From Thermus brockianus (lineage in GTDB: Bacteria > Deinococcota > Deinococci > Deinococcales > Thermaceae): DNA of 64,000 bases. Position 1 is the first letter of the stretch; each line of letters begins with the position of its first letter. Under the pieces are notes generated by a model. That model ran no database searches. It was not told the origin of the DNA and saw nothing but the letters and a program-made list of their open reading frames with translations. The DNA lies in NCBI RefSeq assembly GCF_021462505.1, contig NZ_JAKEDV010000001.1:124439-188438 (forward strand). The letters run 5' to 3'. Positions 54,464 to 64,000 of this stretch are shown here, one piece after another. The translations under genes and the position numbers were made by a program.

Positions 54464-54580
54464 TTAGTCCGCCCGCTTCAGGCGCAGGTACCAGCGGCGG
54501 TATTCGGCGTACGCGTCCTTCCTAGCCTCATCGGCGTTGAGTTCGTCCCAGGTGGCGGGGGGCTTGACGTAATTGTGCAA
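54464..54580 (-). CDS. short ORF at the end of the smc operon
   Basis: A 38-codon frame from TTG 54580 encodes HNYVKPPATWDELNADEARK followed by an aromatic, basic helix (YAEYRRWYLRLKRAD). It lies 10 nt after the mazG stop and ends at the terminator. It has coding-like composition but a weak start, so it could be a remnant of a longer gene. Confidence 0.35.
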   Translation of the reverse strand: MHNYVKPPATWDELNADEARKDAYAEYRRWYLRLKRAD

Positions 54581-54590
54581 GCAACTCTCG

Positions 54591-54917
54591 TTAGCGATTA
54601 TCCCCAGACCCCGAAAGCTTCCCACGCGCCTTGCGGGAGCGGAGCTTCTCCAGGTTGGCCTGGGCCACCGCCTCGAGGCGCACCTCCAGGTCCGTGGCCA
54701 CCTGGGCCACGTACCAGAGTACGTCCCCAAGCTCCTGCAAGAGGGCTTCCCGGATCTCGGGGGTAAGCCTGCCCCCGTGGTCGCGGAGGACCTTCTTCAC
54801 CTTGTTGGCCAGTTCCCCCGCCTCCCCCGCCAGGCCCAGGGTGGGGTAGAGGAGGCGGTAGGCCTCGGGGTAGAGGGCGGTCTTCTTGGCCTCTTCCTGG
54901 TACGCGTCAAAGGTCAT
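54591..54917 (-). CDS. MazG-like nucleotide pyrophosphohydrolase
   Basis: The 108-residue protein has the MazG helix motif GLAGEAGELANKVKKVLRDH and LQELGDVLWYVAQVATDL, with the Glu/Asp metal ligands. Hydrolyses (d)NTPs or modified nucleotides to monophosphates. ATG 54917 overlaps the smc stop by 11 nt. Confidence 0.88.
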   Translation of the reverse strand: MTFDAYQEEAKKTALYPEAYRLLYPTLGLAGEAGELANKVKKVLRDHGGRLTPEIREALLQELGDVLWYVAQVATDLEVRLEAVAQANLEKLRSRKARGKLSGSGDNR

Positions 54918-57900
54918 GGGCCACCTCCTTGCGGATGGCGTACACCCGGCTCACGCCCCTGTCCGAGGTGACGCCGTAGAGGGCGTGGCAGGCTTCCATG
55001 GTGCGCTTTTGGTGGGTGACGAGGATGAACTGGCGCCCCGAGGCCAAAAACCGGGCGAAGCGGAGGAGGTTGGCCTCGTCCAGGGCGGCGTCCACCTCGT
55101 CCAACACCGCCAGGGGAAGCCCCCCTTGGAGCTCCCCCAGGGCGAAGAGGAAGGCCAAGGCGCCGAGGGTTTTCTCCCCCAGGGAAAGGAGGCGGAGGTC
55201 CTGGGTGCGCTTGCCCTGGGGCACCAGGAGGAGCTTTAGCCCCCGGCCCTCCCGCCTCACCTCCGCCTGGGCCCCCAGGAGGGCCAGGGCCTGGGTGCGG
55301 AAAGCCTCCTGGAAGCGGAGGAAGCTTTCCTTGAGGCGCTCGGCGTAGGCCCTTTCCACGGCTTGGGTTTCCGCCTCCAGGCGCAAAAGGGCTTCCTTGG
55401 CCTCCGCCACCTCCCGCTCCCGCAGGGCGAGTTCCTCCAGGAGGGGCGCTAGCTCCCTTTCGGCCAGGGCGTTCACGGGGCCCAGGCTTTCCCGCTCCTT
55501 GAGGACCTGGGCTAGACGGGCTTGGAGCGCTCTTGGGGAGCCCGGTATCCTCTCCGCCTCGGGTAGGGGGGCGAGTTCCCGGGATAGCTCCTCCAAGGTG
55601 GCTTCCCGCCTTGCCAGGAGGAGGCGGAGGCTTTCCCGTTCGGCCAGGAGGGTGTTGGCCTGGGTGAGGGTGCGGGCCTCCTGCTCCTGCAGGGCTTGGC
55701 GCTCCTGCCGGAGCTTGGATAGCTGGGCTTCCAGGACCTTGGCCTCCTCCAGGAGGGGAAGGGTGGCCTCGAGGCGCTCCTTGAGCTCGGCGAGGCGTTC
55801 CCTTACCCGGGCCGCTTCCTCCGCTGCTTTCTGCCAGGCGGCGTGGGCCTCGGCCAGGAGGCGCCAGCGGGCGTGGGCCTCCGCCTGGGCCAAGAGCCCC
55901 TCCAGGGCCTGCCGCTCCTCCGCCAAGGCCTTGAGCTTCCCCTCGTCCCAGGCGGCCTCGGGCGGGGTGGGGGGCTTGGGGGCTGGGGGAAGGGGGGCCT
56001 TGAGCCTGGCCTGGAGGGCCGCCACCTTGGCCTTGGCCTCGGCGAAGGCCTGGGCGGGGGGGAGGGGCTTAAGGGCCTCCTCTAGGGCGTGGATGCGTTC
56101 CCGAAGCCGGGTTTCCTCCTCGGCCAGGTCCTCGAGGCGGCGGCGCAGGAGGAGGGTTTCCCCGCCCCCCTTGACCCGCCCCCCGGTGAGGGCCCCGAGG
56201 CGCTCCAGCACCTCGCCTTCCCGGGTCACGAGCCGCTCCCGGCCCCCGGCGCGGCGGTAGGCCAGGGCGGCCTCCAGGTCGGCGAAGACCAGGGTATCCC
56301 CCAAAAGGGCGAGGAGGATGGCCTCGGCGGGAAGCCCGGGGGCGCGCAAGGAGGCCAGGCGGTAGGCGGGGCCGAGGAGCCCGGGGGCGGGCTTGGGGTT
56401 GGGGGCGGGGGGTGGGTGGAGGAGGGTGAGGGGCAGGAAGGTGGCCCGCCCCCCTTCCCGCTTGAGGAGGGCGATGGCCGCCTTGGCCGCCTCCTCGTCC
56501 TGGGCCAGGACCCACTGGAGCCTGGGGCCTAGGGCCACCTCCAGGGCCACTTCCAGCCCGGGCTCGGGCCGCACCAGGTCCGCCACCACCCCCAGGATCC
56601 CCCTTAGCCCCCGCACCCGCTTGGGGCCCTCGTGCAGGTCCATCCCCGCCTCCAGAAGGCGGCTTAGGCGTTCCCGCTCCCGGGAAGCGGCCTTGAGCTG
56701 GGCCTTGGCCTCTTCTAGCTGGGCTTCCAGGGACTTCCTTTTTTCCCAAGCTTCCTCAAGCCTGGCCAGGGCCGCTTCCTTTTCGGCAAGCTCCGCCTGG
56801 AGGCGCTCCCGTTCCGCCAGGGCTTCTTGGTACTGGCGTAGGCGCTCCTCGTGGCGGGCGGCTTCGGCCTCGTAGCGGCGCCAAGCTTCCTCCAGGCGGC
56901 GCCTTTCCGCAAGGAGCTTGGCCTCCTCCGCCTTCAGCCGGGCGAGGCGGGCCCGGACCTCCTTCGCCTCCACCGGCGGGGCGGGGATGGGGGGTCCAGG
57001 GTCCTCCGGGGGCGGCCGGTCCAGGGCCTTGAGGACCCGGGAAAGCTCCCGCTCTTCCGCCTGAAGCCCCTCCCGTTCCTTGAGGAGGAGGCGCACCTCC
57101 TCTAGCCGGCGCCGCAGGGTTTCCTCCTCGGCGCGGAGGGCTTCTTGGCGCTCCTTGAGGGCCCGTTGCGCCTCCTTGAGGAGGGCTTCCTCCTTTGCCA
57201 GGTCCTCGAGGCGGGCCCGGGCCTTGGCCATCTCCGCCTCCGCCTCCTCCATGCGGGCCAGGAGGAGGCTTCGCCGAAGCCTCAGCGCCTCCAGGTCCAA
57301 GGCCCGGGCCCGGGCCGCCCTTTCCGCTTCCCCTTGGAGCCGGCTGGCCTCCGCCTTTAGGCGCCCCAAGGCCTCCTCCCGCTCTTTTAGAAGGGCAGAG
57401 GCCTCCTTAAGCCGCTCCTCCGCCATCTTGGCCGCCTCCGCCACGGGCCTGAGCCCGGCGGCCTCCTCCAGGTGGGCGAGGAGCACCTCCTCGGGGGCTT
57501 CCAGCAGGGCCCCGATCTCCCCTTGGCCCACGATGGCGTACCCCCCCCGGCCCAGGCCGGTGCCCGCCAGGGCGAGGGCCAAGGCCTTGGCGCTGGCCGG
57601 GCGGCCGTTCACCTTGAGGAAGGTGCGCTCCCCCTCAAGCCGCCTTTCCACCACCAGGCGCTCCTTCCCCCGGGAAAGCTCCAGCCGTACCTCGGCGTAG
57701 CCCAAGGGCGGGCGGCCCTCCGCCCCGTGGAAGAGGAAGGCGGCGAGCTCCTGGCCTCTTAGCTCGTGGGCCCGGGCCCCGGTGACGAAGCGCAAGGCCT
57801 CCACCAGGTTGCTCTTGCCCGAGCCGTTCGGGCCGATGATCCCCGTGACGGGGTCGGGGAAGTCCAGGGTGGTGCGCTCGGCGAAGGACTTAAACCCTTG

Positions 57901-57936
57901 AAGCGTCAAGCGGTCAATGCGCCAGGCTTCGCTCAT
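54907..57936 (-). CDS. smc: chromosome segregation SMC ATPase
   Basis: The 1009-residue protein has Walker A IIGPNGSGKSNLVEALRFVT (about residue 33), coiled coils, a hinge at about 435-560, return coil, signature LSLGEKTLGALAFLFALGEL and Walker B LAVLDEVDAALDEANL. Shorter than most bacterial SMCs but normal for Thermus. Central gene of the operon running from bioY to mazG; starts 4 nt inside the GerMN gene. Confidence 0.96.
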   Translation of the reverse strand: MSEAWRIDRLTLQGFKSFAERTTLDFPDPVTGIIGPNGSGKSNLVEALRFVTGARAHELRGQELAAFLFHGAEGRPPLGYAEVRLELSRGKERLVVERRLEGERTFLKVNGRPASAKALALALAGTGLGRGGYAIVGQGEIGALLEAPEEVLLAHLEEAAGLRPVAEAAKMAEERLKEASALLKEREEALGRLKAEASRLQGEAERAARARALDLEALRLRRSLLLARMEEAEAEMAKARARLEDLAKEEALLKEAQRALKERQEALRAEEETLRRRLEEVRLLLKEREGLQAEERELSRVLKALDRPPPEDPGPPIPAPPVEAKEVRARLARLKAEEAKLLAERRRLEEAWRRYEAEAARHEERLRQYQEALAERERLQAELAEKEAALARLEEAWEKRKSLEAQLEEAKAQLKAASRERERLSRLLEAGMDLHEGPKRVRGLRGILGVVADLVRPEPGLEVALEVALGPRLQWVLAQDEEAAKAAIALLKREGGRATFLPLTLLHPPPAPNPKPAPGLLGPAYRLASLRAPGLPAEAILLALLGDTLVFADLEAALAYRRAGGRERLVTREGEVLERLGALTGGRVKGGGETLLLRRRLEDLAEEETRLRERIHALEEALKPLPPAQAFAEAKAKVAALQARLKAPLPPAPKPPTPPEAAWDEGKLKALAEERQALEGLLAQAEAHARWRLLAEAHAAWQKAAEEAARVRERLAELKERLEATLPLLEEAKVLEAQLSKLRQERQALQEQEARTLTQANTLLAERESLRLLLARREATLEELSRELAPLPEAERIPGSPRALQARLAQVLKERESLGPVNALAERELAPLLEELALREREVAEAKEALLRLEAETQAVERAYAERLKESFLRFQEAFRTQALALLGAQAEVRREGRGLKLLLVPQGKRTQDLRLLSLGEKTLGALAFLFALGELQGGLPLAVLDEVDAALDEANLLRFARFLASGRQFILVTHQKRTMEACHALYGVTSDRGVSRVYAIRKEVAHDL

Positions 57937-58436
57937 GGCAGGCGGATGGGTTTTTGCAGGTCCAGGTGGGCCAGGCCGGGGGTGGGCTTCCCCTCCACCA
58001 GAAAGCGCACCTCCTCCGCCTCGGGAAAGGTGGCGAGGAGGGTGTAGGCCAGGCTATAGAGCCGGAAGGCCTCCCCGGTGGCGTCCAGCCCTTGGGCGAA
58101 GTTGGCGGGCAGGTCCACCACCAACGTTTTGCCCGTGCGGAAGAGGGCCCTGGGCCTGGGGGACTGGGTGGCCTCGGCCCAGGCGGCGAGGGCCCGGCCC
58201 TCGGGGCTTTCCCCGGGGGCGAGGGTGAGGGTTTCCGTTTCCTTCAGGAAGCCCCGGGGTGGGTCGGGGCGGTGGAGGACCAGGACGAGGGCGTTCGCCT
58301 TGGCCTCGCCTTCCGAGGGCAGGGGCAAGGCCCCCGTGGCCTCTTTCCCGGCGCTTTTCCAGTAGACGAAGGCCCCCAGGGCGAAGATGAGGAGGCCGAG
58401 CACGTTCCAAAAGGTAAATAACCCGCGCACGCTCAT
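57933..58436 (-). CDS. GerMN-domain membrane-anchored protein
   Basis: The 167-residue protein has one N-terminal helix (FTFWNVLGLLIFALGAFVYW) and a GerMN-type domain (about 45-165: ATFPEAEEVRFLVEGKPTPG, then DLQKPIRL). Always near cell wall amidases in this group; probably a wall-associated accessory factor. Overlaps amidase and smc by 4 nt. Confidence 0.75.
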   Translation of the reverse strand: MSVRGLFTFWNVLGLLIFALGAFVYWKSAGKEATGALPLPSEGEAKANALVLVLHRPDPPRGFLKETETLTLAPGESPEGRALAAWAEATQSPRPRALFRTGKTLVVDLPANFAQGLDATGEAFRLYSLAYTLLATFPEAEEVRFLVEGKPTPGLAHLDLQKPIRLP

Positions 58437-59581
58437 TCCTCCAGGTAGGCTTGGATGCCCCGGGCGATGGCCTCGGCCAGGGCCTCCCGGTCTTGCGGGT
58501 TTTTGAGGCGCTCTACGCCGACTTCCAAGAGGACCGCCGCCCCCGGCAGGTCCGTGAGGGCATAGGGCCCCTCCGCCCGCGCCAGGACCAGGCCCAAGGT
58601 GGAAAAGGACCGTTCCAGGGCGGCGGCAAGACGCCTGGGATCCCCGGCGTAGGTTTTGAGGAGGGCCCGCTCCTCGGCGGGGGCGGTGGCGAGGAGGCTT
58701 TCGGCGTTTTGGGCCAGGGCTAGGGAGCGCTCCTTGGGCAGGTAGAGGTTGAGGGCGCTTCCCCGGATGGCGTGCAGGGATAAGAAGACCGCTGCCCCTT
58801 GCGCCTGGGCCATGCGGGCCTCGAGGGGCAGGCTTTGGTCCCGGGTCCGGGTGAGGCGGCTTCCCGGGAGGCGGGCCGCCACCCGGCGGGCCAGGTCCAG
58901 GGTGAGGTCCTTTTCCGGGAGCCCCCCGAGGTCTACCCCCCGGTCCTCGCCCCCGTGCCCGGGGTCCAGGAGGACCAGGGGCTTGGCCCTGGGCAAGGGC
59001 CCCCACTCCAGGGCCACCTGGCCTCCCCCCGGGTAGTAGAGGCGGTCGGGGGGAGCGCTAAGGGGCAGGAAGAGCCCTAAGGGTTCCTGCCTTAGCCCCG
59101 CTCCCTCCCCCTTGGCGAGGAGGAAGAGGACCCCGCCCTCCTGGAGGCGGGCGTTCACCTCTCGGGAAAAGCGGAAGACCATGCGGCCATGGCCCTGGTC
59201 CACGCCCTGGAGCTCCGCCCAAGGCAGGTCCAGGAGAATGCCCTCCTGGGCCCGGTAGGTGAGGCCGAGGGCCTCGGCCAGGGGGCGGAGGGGCACGTAG
59301 ACCTCGCCCCCCCGCCGCCAGGCGGCCAGGCGGGAGACGGCCTGGGCCTCCTGGTCCAGGATGGGGAAGACCTTCTGCCGGCTCCCTAGGCCCAGGGCCA
59401 GGCGGCCTTCCCCCTGCCAAAGGGCAAGCCCCAGGCCCTGGGCCACCAGGCGGGCGGGCCCGTAGGCCACCCCCCGCCCCCCAGGGTAGAGGGCCTCCCC
59501 CGTGAGGCCGCCCACCCTTAGGGGCTTGGGGGCCTGGGCGAAGGCCAAGGCGGCGAAGAGGACCAGGGCCCAAAGCCTCAT
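58433..59581 (-). CDS. N-acetylmuramoyl-L-alanine amidase
   Basis: The 382-residue exported enzyme has a signal peptide (RLWALVLFAALAFAQ), a copper amine oxidase-N-like repeat region (VYVPLRPLAEALGLTYRAQE) and a C-terminal Amidase_3 domain: VLLDPGHGGEDRG (about 205), ESLL, AVFLSLHA. Cleaves peptide stems from glycan strands during division. Overlaps smpB by 4 nt. Confidence 0.93.
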   Translation of the reverse strand: MRLWALVLFAALAFAQAPKPLRVGGLTGEALYPGGRGVAYGPARLVAQGLGLALWQGEGRLALGLGSRQKVFPILDQEAQAVSRLAAWRRGGEVYVPLRPLAEALGLTYRAQEGILLDLPWAELQGVDQGHGRMVFRFSREVNARLQEGGVLFLLAKGEGAGLRQEPLGLFLPLSAPPDRLYYPGGGQVALEWGPLPRAKPLVLLDPGHGGEDRGVDLGGLPEKDLTLDLARRVAARLPGSRLTRTRDQSLPLEARMAQAQGAAVFLSLHAIRGSALNLYLPKERSLALAQNAESLLATAPAEERALLKTYAGDPRRLAAALERSFSTLGLVLARAEGPYALTDLPGAAVLLEVGVERLKNPQDREALAEAIARGIQAYLEE

Positions 59582-60003
59582 AGCTCCTCCAGGGCGCGGC
59601 GCACCGCCTTCTTCTTATCGTCTTCCTTCTTCTGGTAGGCCTTCTTGCCCCGGGCGAGGCCCAGGAGGACCTTGGCGTAGCCCCGCTCGTTGAAGTAGAT
59701 CTTGAGGGGGACCAGGGTGAGCCCCTTCTGCTCCACCTTGCCCCGCAGGCGGTTGAGCTCGTGGCGGTGGAGGAGGAGCTTGCGCTTGCGGCGGGGGTCC
59801 ACGTTGGTGTAGGAGCCCTTTTCGTACGGGGCTATGTAGAGATTTTCCAAATAAAGCTCCCCATCCTCAAACTTGGCGAAGCTCCCGGTGAAGTCCACCT
59901 TCCCCGCCCTCAGGGACTTCACCTCCGTCCCCTTGAGGACCAGGCCCGCCTCGTAGGTCTCCAGGATCTCGTAGTCGTGCCGCGCCCGGCGGTTCTCCAG
60001 CAC
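59578..60003 (-). CDS. smpB: SsrA-binding protein SmpB
   Basis: The 141-residue protein binds tmRNA for ribosome rescue: RRARHDYEILETYEAGLVLK, GTEVKSLRAGKVDF, LENLYIAPYEKGSY and the basic KKAYQKKEDDKKKAVRR tail. GTG 60003 has TAAGAT 7 nt upstream, a leaderless start. The bases before it read ATAGCCCCT where related genomes, as I remember, carry ATG, which supports GTG as the true start. Confidence 0.95.
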   Translation of the reverse strand: MLENRRARHDYEILETYEAGLVLKGTEVKSLRAGKVDFTGSFAKFEDGELYLENLYIAPYEKGSYTNVDPRRKRKLLLHRHELNRLRGKVEQKGLTLVPLKIYFNERGYAKVLLGLARGKKAYQKKEDDKKKAVRRALEEL

Positions 60004-60013
60004 AGGGGCTATC

Positions 60014-60721
60014 TTACCAGAGGCGGTAGGCCCCTTCCCGGCGGTGCTTCAGGAGGGGATACCGGGCCCGGTAGGCCTCGAGGAACCCCCAGTCCGGCTC
60101 GGCAAGGAGAAGGCCCTCTTCCTCCCTCCGCCCGAGGACCCGGCCGTCGGGGCCCACGAAGAGGCTTGGGCTTCCCGTGTCCGCCCGGCTCGCCAGGAGG
60201 AGGTAGGCCTGGTTCTCCGCCGCCCGGGCCCGGGCCAGGACCTCCATGAGCTCGGCGTAGGCCCCGGGCCAGGCAGCCCCCACCAGAAAGCCCTGGGCGC
60301 CCTCGAGGGCGTAGGCCCGGAAGAGCTCGGGGAAGTCCAGGTCGTAGCAGAGGGCGAGGCCGAAGGTGCGGCCCCCGTGGACGAGGGGTACGGGACCCTC
60401 CCCTGGGCGGAGCCCCATGTCCCCCTCTTCCTCCTCCGTCAGGTAGAGGTGGACCTTGGCGTAGGCGGGGCCGTGGGGAAAGACCTGGAGGCGGTTTTCC
60501 CCTTCCAGGAGGAGGCCCGCCGCCACCTTTAGGCCCTCTTCCCCCGCCAGCTCCTCCAGGGCCTGGGGCAGGTCCGGCGCTTCCCGCTTGCCCAGGAGGA
60601 GCTCGGGAAGGAGCAAAAGCCCCGCCCCCTCGGCCCGCGCCTCTTGGGCCAGGGGGCGGAGGGCCCTAAGGAGCGCTTTCGGGCTATCCCGCCTGGCGAG
60701 GTGGGCCAGGGCGAGGCGCAT
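60014..60721 (-). CDS. nitrilase-family carbon-nitrogen hydrolase
   Basis: The 235-residue protein has the Glu-Lys-Cys triad: LLLLPELLL, YAKVHLYL and LALCYDLDFPELFR (Cys about 124). Hydrolyses an amide or nitrile of unknown identity; members like this include omega-amidase and metabolite-repair enzymes. ATG directly follows the bioY stop (TAGATG). Confidence 0.88.
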   Translation of the reverse strand: MRLALAHLARRDSPKALLRALRPLAQEARAEGAGLLLLPELLLGKREAPDLPQALEELAGEEGLKVAAGLLLEGENRLQVFPHGPAYAKVHLYLTEEEEGDMGLRPGEGPVPLVHGGRTFGLALCYDLDFPELFRAYALEGAQGFLVGAAWPGAYAELMEVLARARAAENQAYLLLASRADTGSPSLFVGPDGRVLGRREEEGLLLAEPDWGFLEAYRARYPLLKHRREGAYRLW

Positions 60722-61327
60722 CTACCGCCGGCCCAGGAAGCGCCAGGCCGTGGGCAGAAGGAGGGCGGCGAGCACCGCCTTCACCAGGTCGCCGGGGATG
60801 AAGGGGAAAAGCCCCATGGCCAAGAGCCCCCCTATCCCCGTGAACTTGCCCACCCCCATGAGCCAGGCCCCAAGCCAGGGGAGGCCCACCAGGTAGAGGA
60901 GGGCGTTGCCGGCGAGCATGGCGAGAAGGGTGCCGAGGAAAGTGCGGTCCAGGCCGAACCGCTCCACCAAGAGCCCCGCGAGCCCCGCCGCCAGGGGGAA
61001 GGCGAGGAGGAACCCCCCCGTGGGCCCGAGGATTTTGGCCACCCCGCCCGTGCCCCCGGCGAAGACGGGAAGCCCCATGGCCCCCTCCAGGAGGTAGGCC
61101 AGGAGGGCTAGGAAACCGAGCCGGCTCCCCAGGGCCGCCCCCACCAGGAGGAGGCCCAGGGTCTGGAGGGTGATGGGCACCGGGGTGAAGGGGAGGGGGA
61201 TGGCCACCTGGGCGGTGAGGGCCACGAAGAGGCTTCCCGCCAGGACCAGGCTTAGGTCGCGGGCCAAGGTGCGCTTGGGCCAAAGGGTCTTGGCCAAGGG
61301 GGTGTAACTCAGGGCTTCCGTCTTCAT
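60722..61327 (-). CDS. bioY: biotin transporter substrate-binding subunit BioY
   Basis: The 201-residue membrane protein has IPLPFTPVPITLQTLGLLLV, the LGPTGGFLLAFP segment, and FIPGDLVKAVLAALL near the C-terminus, all BioY hallmarks. Captures biotin for an ECF importer or works alone. ATG 61327 follows a promoter with a BirA-type operator. First gene of the operon. Confidence 0.95.
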   Translation of the reverse strand: MKTEALSYTPLAKTLWPKRTLARDLSLVLAGSLFVALTAQVAIPLPFTPVPITLQTLGLLLVGAALGSRLGFLALLAYLLEGAMGLPVFAGGTGGVAKILGPTGGFLLAFPLAAGLAGLLVERFGLDRTFLGTLLAMLAGNALLYLVGLPWLGAWLMGVGKFTGIGGLLAMGLFPFIPGDLVKAVLAALLLPTAWRFLGRR

Positions 61328-61331
61328 AGTC

Positions 61332-61367
61332 GTCAACCAAGTTATTGCTTGGCGGTTTACATGTCAA
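61332..61367 (-). promoter_or_regulatory. bioY promoter with BirA-type operator
   Basis: Minus strand: TTGACA (61367-61362), 17 nt, TAACTT (61344-61339). Overlapping it is TGTAAACC (61361-61354), 15 nt, GGTTGAC (61338-61332), the BirA operator pattern (TTGTAAACC, 14-16 nt, GGTTTACAA) with one half degenerate. Biotin-loaded BirA would shut the promoter. Confidence 0.8.
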
Positions 61368-61408
61368 GGCCTTAAAGGTGTGGGCCGGGAGGCTTAAGGA
61401 TCTAGGGG

Positions 61409-61414
61409 TATACT
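61409..61414 (+). promoter_or_regulatory. -10 box upstream of gap
   Basis: TATACT lies 86 nt before the gap start; no good -35 is present. AGGAGGTGAA precedes the ATG. Confidence 0.5.
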
Positions 61415-61497
61415 GGAGCCGTGCCTTCTTCCCCTTGGCCTCCCATGCCTTTCGCGGTGGGGCGGTGAGGGTGGAAGGGTTTCCATATAGGAGGTGA

Positions 61498-62496
<999 letters not shown>

Positions 62497-63666
62497 ATGC
62501 GCACCCTGCGCCAGTTGGACCCCAAGGGGAAGCGGGTCTTGGTGCGGGTGGACTACAACGTCCCCATCCAAAACGGGGTGGTCCAGGACGAAACCCGCAT
62601 CCAAGAGAGCCTCCCCACCCTGCGCCACCTCCTGGAAGGGGGGGCCTCTTTGGTCCTCCTCTCCCACCTGGGCCGGCCCAAGGGGCCCGACCCCAAGTAC
62701 TCCCTCGCCCCCGTGGCCGAGGCCTTGGCCCGCCACCTCCCGGGGGTCCGCTTCGTGCCCCACAGCCCGGGCTCGGAGGAGGCCTACCAGGCGGTGCGGG
62801 CCTTGGGGGCAGGGGAGGTGGCGCTTTTGGAAAACGTCCGCTTTGAGCCGGGGGAGGAGAAGAATGACCCCGAGCTCGCCGCCCGCTACGCCCGGCTTGG
62901 CGACGCCTTCGTCCTGGACGCCTTCGGGAGCGCCCACCGGGCCCACGCCAGCGTGGTGGGGGTGGCGCGGCTTCTCCCCGCCTACGCCGGCTTCCTCATG
63001 GAGAAGGAGGTGCGGGCCCTCTCCCGCCTCCTCCACGAGCCCGAGCGGCCCTACGCCGTGGTCCTGGGCGGGGCCAAGGTTTCCGACAAGATCGGGGTCA
63101 TTGAGAGCCTTCTGCCCCGCATTGACCGGCTTCTCATCGGCGGTGCCATGGCCTTCACCTTCCTCAAGGCCTTGGGGGGTGAGGTGGGGAAGAGCCTGGT
63201 GGAGGAGGACCGCCTGGACCTGGCCCGCGACCTCCTCAAGCGGGCGGAGGGCCTGGGCGTCCGGGTTTACCTTCCCCAGGACGTGGTGGCGGCCACGGAG
63301 ATCGCCACGGGGGTGGAAACCCGGGTCTTTCCGGCGGACGCCATCCCCGTGCCCTACATGGGCTTGGACATCGGCCCCAAGACCCAGGAGGCCTTCGCCG
63401 AGGCCCTCAAGGGGGCCAAGACAGTGTTCTGGAATGGGCCCATGGGGGTCTTTGAGGTGCCCCCCTTTGACCAGGGGACCTTGGGCGTGGGCCGGGCCGT
63501 GGCCGCCCTCGAGGGCGCCTTCACCGTGGTGGGCGGGGGCGACTCCGTGGCGGCGGTGAACCGCCTGGGCCTGAAAGAGCGCTTTAGCCACGTTTCCACC
63601 GGGGGCGGGGCCAGCCTGGAGTTCTTGGAAAAGGGCACGCTCCCCGGGATTGAGGTCCTGGAGTAG
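62497..63666 (+). CDS. pgk: phosphoglycerate kinase
   Basis: The 389-residue enzyme has [59 protein letters not shown], nucleotide-site [18 protein letters not shown] and [15 protein letters not shown]. Joined to gap without a gap in sequence. Confidence 0.98.
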   Translation: MRTLRQLDPKGKRVLVRVDYNVPIQNGVVQDETRIQESLPTLRHLLEGGASLVLLSHLGRPKGPDPKYSLAPVAEALARHLPGVRFVPHSPGSEEAYQAVRALGAGEVALLENVRFEPGEEKNDPELAARYARLGDAFVLDAFGSAHRAHASVVGVARLLPAYAGFLMEKEVRALSRLLHEPERPYAVVLGGAKVSDKIGVIESLLPRIDRLLIGGAMAFTFLKALGGEVGKSLVEEDRLDLARDLLKRAEGLGVRVYLPQDVVAATEIATGVETRVFPADAIPVPYMGLDIGPKTQEAFAEALKGAKTVFWNGPMGVFEVPPFDQGTLGVGRAVAALEGAFTVVGGGDSVAAVNRLGLKERFSHVSTGGGASLEFLEKGTLPGIEVLE

Positions 63667-63678
63667 GCCCCCTTCCTT

Positions 63679-63710
63679 CCCGCCCCCCTCGAGGGGGGCG
63701 GGGTTTTCGT
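63679..63710 (+). terminator. terminator between pgk and tpiA
   Basis: CCCGCCCCCCTC then GAGGGGGGCGGG, a perfect 12-bp palindrome, followed by GTTTTCG. Some read-through into tpiA is likely. Confidence 0.8.
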
Positions 63711-63722
63711 TATGATGGCCCC

Positions 63723-64000
63723 ATGCGCCGGGTACTGGTGGCGGGCAACTGGAAGATGCATAAAGTCCCTTCGGAAGCCCGGGTTTGGTTCGCCGAGCTC
63801 AAAAGGCTCCTTCCCCCCTTGCAATCGGAGGTGGCCCTCCTTCCCGCCTACCCCATGCTCCCCGCCGCCAAGGAGGTTTTCTCGGGGAGCCAGGTGGCCT
63901 ACGGGGCCCAGGACGTCTCCGCCCACCGGGAAGGGGCCTACACGGGGGAGGTTTCGGCCCGGATGCTCGCCGACCTCGGGTGCCGCTACGCCATCGTGGG
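63723..64000 (+). CDS. tpiA: triosephosphate isomerase (partial, cut by window end)
   Basis: Only the first 92 residues are visible: [20 protein letters not shown], then [16 protein letters not shown] and [20 protein letters not shown] (conserved TIM motif before the catalytic region), [18 protein letters not shown] lies 6 nt before ATG (leaderless). The rest lies beyond 64000. Confidence 0.97.
   Translation, partial: MRRVLVAGNWKMHKVPSEARVWFAELKRLLPPLQSEVALLPAYPMLPAAKEVFSGSQVAYGAQDVSAHREGAYTGEVSARMLADLGCRYAIV

Overview
The window comes from a Thermus chromosome close to, but not identical with, T. thermophilus. The evidence is very high GC with strong third-position GC, and near-textbook Thermus forms of L31, TrmI, trigger factor, SmpB and GAPDH. 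Many genes also start directly 6-8 nt after a TANNNT box, the usual leaderless arrangement in this group.

Positions 1-22278 are the right-hand part of a Mu-like (transposable, contractile-tail type) prophage whose left end lies outside the window. In order it holds small early/middle genes; a packaging block (small terminase, large terminase, DUF935 portal, MuF) ending in a possible MuF toxin/immunity pair; and an accessory island (about 8.45-13.27 kb). The island carries a complete RNase P RNA gene, a conserved hypothetical gene facing a DUF488 gene, a secreted protein, two small HTH regulators, a divergent promoter switch and a P22-type antirepressor. A tail block follows: M23 lysin, tape measure, hub, spike, gp46/gp47/gp48-like baseplate proteins, fibre and fibre chaperone. 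No protease/scaffold, major capsid, sheath or tube gene is present where Mu-type phages keep them.

The key junction is at 22278/22279. The prophage ends in ...CA, and the next base is inside the host rnpB gene. The first 236 nt of host rnpB, with its promoter, remain on the minus strand; the 3' catalytic part is cut off. The prophage supplies an uninterrupted 376-nt rnpB at 8971-9346, driven by a different promoter with the same spacing. The cell therefore appears to depend on the prophage for RNase P RNA: a lysogen whose essential ribozyme is encoded by the element that destroyed the original.

Positions 22515-64000 are ordinary chromosome: small membrane protein, rpmE, tdk, hsp20, miaA, gatA-type amidase, dnaQ-type exonuclease, the csaB/DUF5693/udk operon, a MalK-type ABC ATPase, mscL, a class V aminotransferase, DUF436, ubiA-type prenyltransferase, panD, rqcH, trmI, dsbA-like, c-di-AMP receptor, carB, rhodanese, tRNA-His, tRNA-Leu, tig-clpP-clpX, pncB, metH, a thiosulfate sulfurtransferase, and a manganese-type (yybP-ykoY) riboswitch before a YugP-type metalloprotease. 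An eight-gene operon bioY-nitrilase-smpB-amidase-GerMN-smc-mazG-small ORF follows, then gap-pgk-tpiA (tpiA cut by the window end). A BirA-type operator lies over the bioY promoter.
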